DNA of 64,000 bases, taken from the NCBI RefSeq assembly GCF_964253035.1, contig NZ_CAXUQL020000001.1, forward strand, positions 434,001-498,000, in the 5' to 3' direction. The stretch comes from Pseudorhodoferax sp032153935 (lineage in GTDB: Bacteria > Pseudomonadota > Gammaproteobacteria > Burkholderiales > Burkholderiaceae_C). The notes beneath the pieces were generated by a model. It made no database searches, was not told the origin of the DNA, and saw only the letters and a list, made by a program, of their open reading frames with translations. Every line of letters starts with the position of its first letter. Position 1 is the stretch's first letter. Position numbers and translations under genes: made by a program. Positions 7,885 to 16,184 of this stretch are shown here, piece by piece.

Positions 7885-9057
7885 ATGCAGCCGCTGCCCC
7901 AGCGCCCTTTCATGCGCGCCACCCTGGCCTCGCTGGCCGTATGCACCTTGCTCGTCGCCTGTGGCGGCGACGATGACGACTACCCCACGCTGAACGGAGA
8001 CAAGCCCCTGGTGGTGGGCCACCGCGGCGCCAGCGGCTACCGGCCCGAACACACCTTGGCGTCGTACCAGCTCGCCATCGACATGGGCGCTGACTTCATC
8101 GAGCCCGACCTCGTGGCCACCAAGGACGGCGTGCTCGTCGCGCGCCACGAGCCCAACATCACCAACACCACCGACGTCTCCACGCGTGCCGAGTTCGCCG
8201 ACCGCAAGACCACCAAGGTGGTCGACGGCGTGTCCGAGGAAGGCTGGTTCGCGTCCGACTTCACGCTGGCCGAGCTCAAGACCCTGTTCGCCAAGCAGGC
8301 CAACGCCGCGCGCGACCAGAACTACAACCAGCAGTTCCGCATCCCCACGCTGCAGGAGGTGCTGGACCTGGCCAAGAACGAGAGCACGCGGCTGGGCCGC
8401 ACCGTGGGCGTGATCCCCGAGACCAAGCACCCGACCTTCCACGTGAACCTGGGCCTGAAGCTGGAAGACCGCCTGCTCGAACTGCTGGCCACGTACGGCT
8501 ACACGCAGAAGAGTTCGCCCGTGGTGGTGCAGTCGTTCGAGGTGTCCAACCTCAAGTACCTGCGCACGAAGACCCAGATCCGGCTGGTGCAACTCATCGA
8601 CGGCGACTCGGTCGACAAGAACGGTGTGATGCAACTGGTCGCGCCCTACGACAAGCCCTACGACTTCGCGGTGGCCGGCGACCCGCGCACCTTCGCCACC
8701 ATGCTGACGCCCGCGGGCCTCAACGAGATCAAGACCTACGCCGACATCATCGGCCCCTGGAAGCCCTACCTGATCCCGACCAAGCAGGTCGACGCCAACA
8801 ACGACGGCCAGCCCGACGACCTCAACGGCGACGGCAAGATCGACGAGCGCGACCGCGTGGTCATGCCCACCACCGACGTGATCAAGAACGCCCACGCGGC
8901 CGGCCTCATGGTCGTGCCCTACACCTTCCGCAACGAAGTGACCGGCCTGCCCTCGGACGACAAGGGCGACCCGGTCAACGAGTACAAGCGCTTCTACGCC
9001 GCGGGCGTGGACGGGCTGTTCAGCGACTTCCCGGACACCGCCCTCAAGGCCCGCTGA
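7885..9057 (+). CDS. glpQ: glycerophosphodiester phosphodiesterase, lipoprotein
   Basis: A 390-residue GlpQ-type enzyme that hydrolyses deacylated phospholipids to sn-glycerol 3-phosphate and an alcohol. The signal peptide ends in lipobox LVAC with Cys26, so it is probably membrane-anchored on the periplasmic side. The catalytic block VGHRGASGYRPEHT begins near residue 47, followed by FIEPDLVATKDG and ARHEPN, which supply the metal and acid residues. Unusually, residues about 303-324 contain two Asp/Asn-rich loops (DANNDGQPDD and DLNGDGKIDE) that resemble EF-hand/dockerin calcium loops. AAGGAGG at about 7870 is the ribosome site. Confidence 0.93.
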   Translation: MQPLPQRPFMRATLASLAVCTLLVACGGDDDDYPTLNGDKPLVVGHRGASGYRPEHTLASYQLAIDMGADFIEPDLVATKDGVLVARHEPNITNTTDVSTRAEFADRKTTKVVDGVSEEGWFASDFTLAELKTLFAKQANAARDQNYNQQFRIPTLQEVLDLAKNESTRLGRTVGVIPETKHPTFHVNLGLKLEDRLLELLATYGYTQKSSPVVVQSFEVSNLKYLRTKTQIRLVQLIDGDSVDKNGVMQLVAPYDKPYDFAVAGDPRTFATMLTPAGLNEIKTYADIIGPWKPYLIPTKQVDANNDGQPDDLNGDGKIDERDRVVMPTTDVIKNAHAAGLMVVPYTFRNEVTGLPSDDKGDPVNEYKRFYAAGVDGLFSDFPDTALKAR

Positions 9058-9105
9058 ACGGGACGCATCAGATTCGCCTCAGCTGCAGGGTGTAGCCTCG
9101 CGGCT

Positions 9106-9765
9106 GTGCGCATCCTGCTCCTCGAAGACGACCCCTCGCTCGGCAGCTCGCTGCAGTCCTGGCTGCAGCTGGACGGCTATGCCGTGGACTGGCTGCAGCG
9201 CGGCGACCAGGCCGCCGCCGCGCTGGCCACGCACGACTACCAGTGCCTGCTGCTCGACCGCGGCCTGCCCGGCCTGGACGGCGACGCAGTGCTGGCCGCG
9301 CTACGCCAGCGTGGCGTGCTGGTGCCCGTCATCGTGATCACCGCGCGCGACACCCTGCCCGACCGCGTGCAGGGCCTGGACCTGGGCGCCGACGACTACC
9401 TGGTCAAGCCATTCGACCTGGAGGAACTCTCGGCCCGCATCCGCGCGTTGCTGCGGCGCGAGGCACGCCAGGTCTCCACCGAGCTGCGCCACGGCCCTGT
9501 GGTGCTGGACACCGCGGCCAAGCGCGTGCTGCTGGACGGCGCGCCGCTGGCGCTCACCGCGCGCGAGTTCGCCGTGCTGCGCGCGCTGATGCGCCGGCCC
9601 GGCCAGATCCTCTCGCGCGCGCAGCTGGAGGAAGCGCTGTACGGCTGGGGCGAGGAGGTGGAGAGCAACACCATCGAGGTGCACATCTACAACCTGCGCA
9701 AGAAGCTGGGCAGCGGCTTCATCACCACGGTGCGCAACCAGGGCTACGGGCTGGCCACACCGTGA
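9106..9765 (+). CDS. OmpR/PhoB-family response regulator (PmrA/QseB-like)
   Basis: A 219-residue two-component regulator. The receiver domain has acidic pair Glu7-Asp8, phospho-acceptor Asp51 (LLLDRGLPGLDG) and the conserved Lys in YLVKPFDLEEL. The C-terminal winged helix contains LTAREFAVLRALM and NTIEVHIYNLRKKLG. It starts with GTG; a TAGCCT hexamer lies only 7 bases upstream and no Shine-Dalgarno is visible, suggesting a leaderless message. Its stop overlaps the start of the kinase gene (GTGA), so the pair is one operon. The QseB/PmrA subgroup often governs envelope modification, and envelope glycosylation genes lie next door. Confidence 0.93.
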   Translation: MRILLLEDDPSLGSSLQSWLQLDGYAVDWLQRGDQAAAALATHDYQCLLLDRGLPGLDGDAVLAALRQRGVLVPVIVITARDTLPDRVQGLDLGADDYLVKPFDLEELSARIRALLRREARQVSTELRHGPVVLDTAAKRVLLDGAPLALTAREFAVLRALMRRPGQILSRAQLEEALYGWGEEVESNTIEVHIYNLRKKLGSGFITTVRNQGYGLATP

Positions 9766-11114
9766 AGGCTTCTTATTCGCTGCGGCGCCGGCTGCTGGCC
9801 TGGGTGCTGGGTGCCAGCGTCACGGCCTGGCTGGTGAGCCTGGCCATCGTGGTCGGCGTGGCCTGGCACGAGTCCAGCGAGGTGTTCGACGAGGCCCTCG
9901 AAGAGACCGCCCGGCTGGCCCTGGCGCTGGGCACCGATCCGCAGCAGCGCAGCGCCACGCCGCGCGCCGGCAGCGCGCTCGCGGGCGAGAGCCGGCTCAA
10001 GCTGTACTACCAGTTGGTCGATGCCGACGGCCGCGTGCGCAGCCGTGCCGAGGATGCGCCCGCGCAGCCGTTCGTGCGCGACGCCAGGCGGCGCGACTTC
10101 CACGCCAACGTGTGGATCGACGGCAGCTACTGGCGCGTCTATGTCGAACGCGATGCGCGCAGCGGCCTCACGGCCCAGGTCGGCCAGCCCTGGAAGGAGC
10201 GCGCGGACCTGCTGGAGGAGATGGCCGAGAAGCTGGCCTGGCCCATGCTGGGGCTGCTCGTGCTGCTGGGCACGGTCTGCTGGCTGGCGATCCGGCGCCA
10301 GCTGGCACCGCTGGAGCGCACGGCCGCCGGCATCGCCGCCAAGTCGCCGCAGGACCTCTCGCCCGTGGCCGATGCCGGCCAGCCGCGCGAGCTGCGGCCC
10401 ATCCTCGACGCGCTGAACGCGCTGCTGGGACGGCTCGGCCAGGCACTGGAATCCGAACGCCGCTTCACGGCCGACGCCGCGCATGAACTGCGCACGCCGC
10501 TGGCCGCGCTGCGCATGCGCGTGCAACTGCTCGAACGCCAGCAGGCCGGCCCGGCCGAACCGCTGCGCGCGCTGCGCGAGGACGTGGACCGCTGCACGGC
10601 ACTCGTCGAAAGCCTGCTCGCGCTGGCCCGGCTCGACCCGGCACAGGCCGCGCCGGCACGCCAGCGCGTGGACCTGGCCGCACTGTTCGACAGCCTGGAC
10701 CGCAGCCCCGCCCAGGCCCGCGGCATCACCGTCACGCAGGCCGTGGACGCTGCCGCACTGCAGGCCGAGCCGGCGCTGCTGGCCAGCGCGCTGCGCAGCC
10801 TGCTGGACAACGCCGTGCGCTACGGCCGCCCCGGCGGCCGCGTGCACCTGAGCGCCACACCGCGGCCCGATGGCGGCGTGCGCCTGGGCGTGGCCGACGA
10901 CGGCCCCGGCGTGGCACTGGCCGACCGCGCGCGCCTGGGCGAGCGCTTCTTCCGTGTGCTGGGCTCGGGCCAGGCCGGCAACGGCCTGGGCCTGTCCATC
11001 GTCGCGCGCACCGCGGCGCTGCATGGCGCCCGTCTGCACTTCGCGGACGGGCTGGACGGCAGGGGGCTGGCGGTGCTGCTGGACTTCCCGCCCCGTCAGG
11101 GCAGCAGCGCGTAG
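9762..11114 (+). CDS. two-component sensor histidine kinase
   Basis: A 450-residue membrane kinase. Two transmembrane helices (about residues 10-30 and 160-180) flank a periplasmic sensor of roughly 130 residues. The cytoplasmic part has an H-box (AAHELRTPLAALRM), N-box (LLDNAVRYGRPGG), G1 (VADDGPGVAL) and G2 (GNGLGLSIVARTAALHG). It starts with GTG inside the stop codon of the response regulator. The sensor type resembles QseC/PmrB kinases by size and layout, but the signal is unknown. The 3' end overlaps the convergent glycosyltransferase by 19 bases. Confidence 0.93.
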   Translation: MKASYSLRRRLLAWVLGASVTAWLVSLAIVVGVAWHESSEVFDEALEETARLALALGTDPQQRSATPRAGSALAGESRLKLYYQLVDADGRVRSRAEDAPAQPFVRDARRRDFHANVWIDGSYWRVYVERDARSGLTAQVGQPWKERADLLEEMAEKLAWPMLGLLVLLGTVCWLAIRRQLAPLERTAAGIAAKSPQDLSPVADAGQPRELRPILDALNALLGRLGQALESERRFTADAAHELRTPLAALRMRVQLLERQQAGPAEPLRALREDVDRCTALVESLLALARLDPAQAAPARQRVDLAALFDSLDRSPAQARGITVTQAVDAAALQAEPALLASALRSLLDNAVRYGRPGGRVHLSATPRPDGGVRLGVADDGPGVALADRARLGERFFRVLGSGQAGNGLGLSIVARTAALHGARLHFADGLDGRGLAVLLDFPPRQGSSA

Positions 11115-12565
11115 CGGTAGCGCGCGGGCGCGTCGCCCGAGCCGGAGAAGTGGTAGGGCAGCACCAGGTCCTGCGGCCGCGTCGGCAGCGCGTCCGTCAG
11201 CGGCTCGACCCACAGCAGCGGGCGCTCCGCCGGCAGGCGACCGTCGCCGTCGTCGACCTCGACGTGCGCGCGCGGGAACTGCACCCGCAGCGCACCGGCC
11301 AGCGTGCGGTCGTTCGACACAATGGTGCCGCTGCCCGCATAGCCGCGCGCGCGCAGCGCCTGGGCCAGCTCGCGCACGGGCTGGTTGAGCTCGTCGGGCT
11401 TGTCGCGCAGGGCGTTGTAGGGCACACGCGCCGTCAGCAACACCAGCACCAGCACCGCCACGGTGGCGATCACGCGGCGCAGCCGCGGCAGCCGGGCATG
11501 CCCGGCCAGTTCCGGTGCGCAGCCGAAGAAGGCCACCGGCAGCAGGAACAGGAAGGGCATCATCCAGCGGTCCTTGAAGCGCGTGACCTCGCCGAAGACC
11601 GTCATCGCCAGGAACAGCAAGCCCAGCGCCAGGAAATAGCGCCGCCACAGTGCCTGCATGTCCACGCCAGCGCCATCCGGCGGCGCGGCCGGCCGCCACC
11701 AGCGCGACCAGGCCCGCAACGCATCGCGGCCGAACACCAGGCCCAGCGTCAGGGCCCAGGGGCCGGCGAACGCCAGCACCGCCAGCACCAGGCTGGACAG
11801 GCCCAGCCACAGCCCGTGGACGAAACCGACCGGCACCTTGCCTGTCAGCTTGCCGGCCGTGGATTCGATCGCCTGGTTCCAGTGCTGCAGCACCCACAGG
11901 CCATGCGGCACGACCATCAGCGCGGCCACGGCCACGGCCAGCAGCGTCCAGCGGCTGCGCAGCACGGCGCGCGTGTCGCGCCCGGCCAGCAGGGCCAGCA
12001 GCAGCACCGCGAGAAAGCCCACATAGCTGTACTTGGTCAGCATGCCCAGGCCCGCGACGAAGCCGGTCAGCAGGTACAGCCCCGGCCGGGGGCGGTGCAG
12101 CAACGCCATCACCACCGCCAGCGTGGCCGCGGACACGGTGGTCAGCAGCACCGAGTGCGTGAGGTCGCGCGAGGCCTCCCAGCCGATCTGCGGCATCAGC
12201 AGCATGCTGGCCGCCGCCACCGCGGCAAGGCTTGCGGGCATCAGCATGCGGCAGGCCAGCCAGACGCAGACATAGGCCGACGCCAGCAGCGCGTTCTTGA
12301 GCAGCGACAGCGTGAACACCGACACGCCCAGCACCTGGAACACCACCCATTGCAGCCAGGTGTACAGCGGCGGCTGGGCGCCGTAACCCCATTGCAGGTG
12401 CTGGGTCCACACCGCCTGCTCGGCCTCGTCGAGCTCGAGCGCCGGAGAGACCAGCACGCGGCCCAGCACATGGGCCGCGAAATAAAGCAGCAGCCAGCCC
12501 CAGGGCGGCATGGCCGTTGCGGGGAGAATGCGTGCGCGCGCAAGCGCAGGGGGGGTGCCGGCCAT
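11096..12565 (-). CDS. ArnT-like glycosyltransferase family 39 membrane protein
   Basis: A 489-residue polytopic GT-C protein. ALELDEAEQAVWTQHLQWG near residues 35-55 is the first-loop acidic motif of ArnT/PMT-type enzymes, which transfer a sugar from a polyprenyl phosphate to an acceptor in the periplasmic leaflet. YTWLQWVVFQVLGVSVF and many further hydrophobic helices follow, with a smaller periplasmic C-terminal domain. The ATG at 12565 is used; an alternative ATG at 12511 would shorten it by 18 residues. It diverges from a DPM-like synthase and overlaps the adjacent kinase gene, so a lipid A or other envelope-glycan target is plausible but unproven. Confidence 0.88.
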   Translation of the reverse strand: MAGTPPALARARILPATAMPPWGWLLLYFAAHVLGRVLVSPALELDEAEQAVWTQHLQWGYGAQPPLYTWLQWVVFQVLGVSVFTLSLLKNALLASAYVCVWLACRMLMPASLAAVAAASMLLMPQIGWEASRDLTHSVLLTTVSAATLAVVMALLHRPRPGLYLLTGFVAGLGMLTKYSYVGFLAVLLLALLAGRDTRAVLRSRWTLLAVAVAALMVVPHGLWVLQHWNQAIESTAGKLTGKVPVGFVHGLWLGLSSLVLAVLAFAGPWALTLGLVFGRDALRAWSRWWRPAAPPDGAGVDMQALWRRYFLALGLLFLAMTVFGEVTRFKDRWMMPFLFLLPVAFFGCAPELAGHARLPRLRRVIATVAVLVLVLLTARVPYNALRDKPDELNQPVRELAQALRARGYAGSGTIVSNDRTLAGALRVQFPRAHVEVDDGDGRLPAERPLLWVEPLTDALPTRPQDLVLPYHFSGSGDAPARYRYALLP

Positions 12566-12686
12566 CGTGGGGGAAGCTCGAATTCGCGCGCGATGATAGC
12601 GGCCCCCGCCCGCACCAAAGCCCACCGGGGCGGCCGGCCATGGCGCCGGCGGTCGCGCCCGTCCCCAGAATGCAGCCCCCATCACG

Positions 12687-13706
12687 ATGTCCACCGTCCC
12701 TTTGCCCGATCCCACGCTCCTGCACTCCGCCACCGCACCGCAGCCGCCGCAGGTGTCCATCGTCGTGCCGATGTTCAACGAGGCCGAGAGCGTGTCCGAC
12801 CTGGTCGCACGCGTGGGCGAGGCCATGCAGGCCAGCGGCCGCAGCTTCGAACTGATCGCCGTGGACGACGGCTCGCGCGACGGCACGCCCGCGCTGCTGC
12901 GCCAGCTGGCCCACACGCGGCCGTGGTTGCGCCCGGTCTGCCTGGCGCGCAACTACGGCCAGTCGTGCGCGTTGCAGGCCGGCTTCGACCGCGTGCAGGG
13001 CAGCTACGTGGTGACGCTGGACGCCGACCTGCAGAACGATCCGCTGGACATCCCCGCGCTGCTGGACCGGCTGGACGCCGAGCCCGAACTGGACTCCCTG
13101 TCGGGCTGGCGCCAGAACCGCCAGGACAAGGCCTTGTCGCGCAAGCTGCCGTCGATGCTGGCCAACCGGCTGATCTCACGCACCACGGGCCTGCAGTTGC
13201 ACGACTACGGCTGCGCACTGAAGGCCTACCGCCGGCCCATCGTCGACCGCATCCGGCTCTATGGCGAACTGCACCGCTTCCTGCCGCTGCTGGCGCACGA
13301 CGCCGGCGCGCGCATCGCCGAGGTGCCCGTGCGCCACCATGCACGCGCCAAGGGCAAGTCCAAGTACGGCATCGACCGCACCTTCCGCGTCGTGCTCGAC
13401 CTGGTGCTGGTGCTGTTCTTCCTGCGCTACCGCCAGCGCCCGCTGCACGCCTTCGGCGGCCTGGGCCTGTGGCTGGCCACGCCGGGCACGCTGATCCTGG
13501 CCTGGCTGTTCGCGCAGAAGCTGGCCGGCGAGGCCATCGGCGGCCGCCCGCTGCTGCTGGCCGGCGTGATGCTGGTGCTGGTGGGGATGCAGCTGGTCGT
13601 CGCCGGGCTGATCGGCGAGGTCATGATGCGCATCTACTACGAGGGCGGTGGCGGCAAGCAGTACCACCTGCGCGAAGACCCCGAGACCCCCGACGCGGCC
13701 CGCTGA
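12687..13706 (+). CDS. DPM/ArnC-like glycosyltransferase family 2, polyprenyl-phosphate sugar synthase
   Basis: A 339-residue enzyme with a GT-A domain: SIVVPMFNEAESV, AVDDGSRDGT, LARNYGQSCALQAGF and the metal-binding TLDADLQNDP. Two C-terminal hydrophobic segments (about residues 255-275 and 285-310) anchor it, as in ArnC, GtrB and DpmI proteins. It should attach a sugar from a nucleotide donor to undecaprenyl phosphate on the cytoplasmic face. It is followed after 4 bases by a UPF0104 membrane protein and diverges from the GT39 gene: synthase, possible lipid transporter and final transferase are all present here. Confidence 0.92.
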   Translation: MSTVPLPDPTLLHSATAPQPPQVSIVVPMFNEAESVSDLVARVGEAMQASGRSFELIAVDDGSRDGTPALLRQLAHTRPWLRPVCLARNYGQSCALQAGFDRVQGSYVVTLDADLQNDPLDIPALLDRLDAEPELDSLSGWRQNRQDKALSRKLPSMLANRLISRTTGLQLHDYGCALKAYRRPIVDRIRLYGELHRFLPLLAHDAGARIAEVPVRHHARAKGKSKYGIDRTFRVVLDLVLVLFFLRYRQRPLHAFGGLGLWLATPGTLILAWLFAQKLAGEAIGGRPLLLAGVMLVLVGMQLVVAGLIGEVMMRIYYEGGGGKQYHLREDPETPDAAR

Positions 13707-13710
13707 GCCG

Positions 13711-14622
13711 ATGGCCTGGCTGCGCATCGCGCTCGCGCCCGTCCTGCTGCTGGGCGTGCTGTGGTTCGTCGACCTCGGCGACGTGGCGCGCCAGCTGCGC
13801 CAGGCCCACCCCGGCTGGCTGGCGGCGGCGCTGGCCAGCGCGGTCGCGTCCAACCTGGTCTCGGCCTGGCGCTGGCGTTCGCTGGTGCGCTGGCTGGGCC
13901 ATGGCCTGGCGCTCGGGCGCGCGCTGCGGCTGTATTTCCAGGCCATGGCGCTGAGCGCGCTGTTGCCGGGTGCCGTGGTCGGCGGCGACGTGTTCCGCGC
14001 CGTGGCGCTGCGCCGCGGCGGCATGGAGACCTGGGCCGCCGGTTTGTCGGTGCTGCTGGACCGGCTCAGCGGCCTGTGGATGCTGTGGGTGCTGGCGGCC
14101 GCGACGGCCGCCTGGGCCTGGCACGGCGGCGCGCAGGCGGCACTGGTCGGCTGGGGCCTGCCGGCCTTCAGCGTGGCGCTGCCGGCCGTGGCCGCGGTGC
14201 TGCTGCTGGCCCTGCCGGCGGCGCTGCTCTGGGGCCTGCAGCGCGCGCCCCGGCCAGGCCGCGCCGCCGTGCTGGCGCAGCGCACGGACACCGCCGGCGA
14301 GTTCGGCCGCCAGTTGCTGCAGTCGGCGCTGGTGCAGCTGCTGTCGGTCGGTGCCCTGGCCTGCTGTGGCCAGGCACTGGGCCTGCAGCTGCCGTACTGG
14401 ACCTATGCCATCGCGGCCGCCCCGACCTTTCTGATGGCCGCGCTGCCGGTCAGCTTCGGCGGCTGGGGCACGCGCGAGGCCGCTGCCGCGCTGAGCCTGG
14501 CGCCGTTCGGCGTGGCGGCTGCGCCCGCGGTGGCGGTCTCCCTGCTGTACGGCGTGCTCGGGCTGGTGCAGGCGCTGGCCGGCCTGGGGCTGACGCTGCT
14601 GCAGCGGCGCACCGAGCGCTGA
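13711..14622 (+). CDS. UPF0104 / lysylphosphatidylglycerol-synthase-type transmembrane protein
   Basis: A 303-residue polytopic membrane protein. WLAAALASAVASNLVSAWRW, YFQAMALSALLPGAVVGGDV and AALPVSFGGWGTREAAAA are hallmarks of the flippase-like domain seen in MprF and AglD2-type proteins. Such proteins are thought to move or handle polyprenyl or phospholipid intermediates. The ATG at 13711 lies 4 bases after the GT2 stop, so both are co-transcribed. Direct evidence for flippase activity in this subgroup is lacking; the role is inferred from context. Confidence 0.88.
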   Translation: MAWLRIALAPVLLLGVLWFVDLGDVARQLRQAHPGWLAAALASAVASNLVSAWRWRSLVRWLGHGLALGRALRLYFQAMALSALLPGAVVGGDVFRAVALRRGGMETWAAGLSVLLDRLSGLWMLWVLAAATAAWAWHGGAQAALVGWGLPAFSVALPAVAAVLLLALPAALLWGLQRAPRPGRAAVLAQRTDTAGEFGRQLLQSALVQLLSVGALACCGQALGLQLPYWTYAIAAAPTFLMAALPVSFGGWGTREAAAALSLAPFGVAAAPAVAVSLLYGVLGLVQALAGLGLTLLQRRTER

Positions 14623-14644
14623 AGCCGGCCGCACAATGCGGCCC

Positions 14645-15157
14645 ATGTCCGAGCCCACCCTGTTGCGCATCGAGCCCCTCGCCGAGCGGCATTTCGCCGG
14701 CCTGCACCAGGCACTCGACCAGGTGGCGCGCGAGAAGCGCTACCTGGCCTTCACGCAGGCACCGCCTTTCGAGGAGGCCCAGGCCTTCTACCGCTGCATC
14801 GTCTCGGCCAACCTGTGCCAGTGCATCGCCGTGCTCGACGACGCAGTCGTCGGCTGGTGCGACGTGCTGCCGGTGCGCGGCGAGGCACGCGCGCATGTCG
14901 GCACGCTGGGCATCGGCCTCGTGCCCAAAGCGCGCCATCGCGGCATCGGCGACCGCCTACTGGAGCAGGCCATTGCCGGCGCCTGGGCGCGCGGCATGGC
15001 GCGCATCGAACTGGCCGTGCGTGCCGACAACCTGAATGCCCAGGCCCTGTACCAGCGCTTCGGCTTCGTGCAGGAAGGCGTGCAGCGCCATGCGTACTGC
15101 ATCGATGGCGCCTACCACGACAGCCTGGCCATGGCGCTGCTGCGGCCCGGTCTCTAG
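14645..15157 (+). CDS. GNAT-family N-acetyltransferase
   Basis: A 170-residue acetyltransferase with the acetyl-CoA binding motif around VPKARHRGIGDRLLEQAI (motif A, R-x-x-G-I-G) and the C-terminal NLNAQALYQRFGFVQEG motif B. The RimI/RimL-like layout suggests acetylation of a small amine or protein N-terminus; the substrate is unknown. A second in-frame ATG is at 14636, but it falls inside a CACAAT -10-like hexamer (14632-14637), so the ATG at 14645 is chosen and the mRNA may be leaderless. The stop codon shares CTAG with the stop of the convergent beta-lactamase. Confidence 0.87.
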   Translation: MSEPTLLRIEPLAERHFAGLHQALDQVAREKRYLAFTQAPPFEEAQAFYRCIVSANLCQCIAVLDDAVVGWCDVLPVRGEARAHVGTLGIGLVPKARHRGIGDRLLEQAIAGAWARGMARIELAVRADNLNAQALYQRFGFVQEGVQRHAYCIDGAYHDSLAMALLRPGL

Positions 15158-16059
15158 ACGGACGCCGCCCACTGCGCGGCAACGCGCGCCGCCTGCGCGA
15201 TCGGGGCGTCCAGCGCCGGCGCATCGGCCGCATGCCGCGTCGTGAGCACGGTCAGCACCAGCGGCGCGCGTGCCGGCGGCCACACCACGGCCACGTCGAT
15301 GGCCGAGCCGTAGGCCCCCTGGCCGCTGGTGCCGGTCTTGTTGCCCACCAGCCAGCCGGCCGGCATGCCGGCGCGGATGCGCGCCGCGCCCGTGACCGTG
15401 CCACGCAGCCAGGTGGCCAGTTGCTCGCGTTGCGCCGACGCCAGCGCGTCGCCGACGACCAGCTTGCGCAGGCTCTCGGCCATGGCGCGCGGCGTGGTGG
15501 TGTCGCGCGGATCGCCCGGCAGCGAGCTGTTGAGCGCCAGCTCCCAGCGGTCGAGCCGGAATTGGTCGTCGCCGATGCTGCGCATGAATGCCGTGAGCCC
15601 GGCCGGCCCGCCGATGCGCTGCAACAGCAGGTTGGCGGCGGCGTTGTCGCTGGTCTGCACGGTGGCCTCGCACAGCGCGCCCACGGTCATGCCCTGGGCC
15701 AGGTGCTGCGTGGTGACGGGCGAATGCGGCAACAAGTCGCCGTGCGTGTAGCGCACGGGCTGCGCCAGCAGGCCGGGCTCGGTATTGCTGCGCGCCAGGA
15801 TGGCGGCGGCCAGCACGGCCTTGAAGCTGCTGCACATCGGAAAACGCTCGTCGGCGCGCTGGCCCAGCAGCGCACCGTCGGTGGTGTCGAGCGCGCAGAC
15901 GCCGATGCGGCCGGCAAAGCCCTGCTCCAGCGCGGCGAGGTCGCGTTCGGCCTGCGCCTGGCCGGCGCGGCGTGCCGGTGCAGCACAGGCGCTGACCAGC
16001 GGCATGGCGGCAGCGGCCAGCAGCAGCGTGCGGCGGCTGGACATGGAGGATGGGTGCAT
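15154..16059 (-). CDS. class A beta-lactamase (KPC/PenA-like subgroup), putative lipoprotein
   Basis: A 301-residue serine beta-lactamase that hydrolyses beta-lactam antibiotics in the periplasm. All class A motifs are present: Ser77-x-x-Lys80 (MCSSFK), Ser137-Asp-Asn (SDNAA), omega-loop Glu173-x-x-Leu-Asn177 (WELALNSSLPGD) and Lys241-Thr-Gly (NKTGTSG). Stretches such as GGPAGLTAFMRSIGD are close to KPC-type enzymes. Cys76 corresponds to Ambler Cys69, but position 238 is Ser245, so the Cys69-Cys238 disulfide of class A carbapenemases is absent. The leader has twin arginines (SSRRTLLL) and lipobox LVSAC (Cys25). GGAG 8 bases upstream supports the ATG at 16059. No LysR regulator adjoins it. Confidence 0.95.
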   Translation of the reverse strand: MHPSSMSSRRTLLLAAAAMPLVSACAAPARRAGQAQAERDLAALEQGFAGRIGVCALDTTDGALLGQRADERFPMCSSFKAVLAAAILARSNTEPGLLAQPVRYTHGDLLPHSPVTTQHLAQGMTVGALCEATVQTSDNAAANLLLQRIGGPAGLTAFMRSIGDDQFRLDRWELALNSSLPGDPRDTTTPRAMAESLRKLVVGDALASAQREQLATWLRGTVTGAARIRAGMPAGWLVGNKTGTSGQGAYGSAIDVAVVWPPARAPLVLTVLTTRHAADAPALDAPIAQAARVAAQWAASV

Positions 16060-16170
16060 GGAAGGGGCTCCGAATGAGAGGTTGGATGGGAGGAAGGTGT
16101 CGCGACGCTGCGCATGCTAGGCAAGGGCCACTGCCACACCAAGCCCCGGACTTGACCGCTGCGCACGGGT

Positions 16171-16182
16171 GTAACCTGTGTC
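16171..16182. promoter_or_regulatory. shared 12-base motif overlapping presumed -10 of the 538-residue protein gene
   Basis: GTAACCTGTGTC here is, on the reverse strand, GACACAGGTTAC. It matches GACACAGGTCAC at 17858-17869, upstream of the mini AAA+ gene, with one mismatch. TAACCT (16172-16177) within it is a plausible -10 element 7 bases before the ATG at 16185. A regulator binding the motif would block transcription. The pairing of the two promoters is an inference. Confidence 0.35.
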
Positions 16183-16184
16183 AC

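Noticed and set aside
9744..12914. Long minus-strand open frame over the sensor kinase and GT39 genes
   Set aside because: Its sequence is compositional; the two genes it covers have complete, recognisable domains.
15154..16059. Beta-lactamase as a KPC carbapenemase
   Set aside because: Position 238 is Ser, so the required disulfide is absent; spectrum cannot be claimed from similarity alone.
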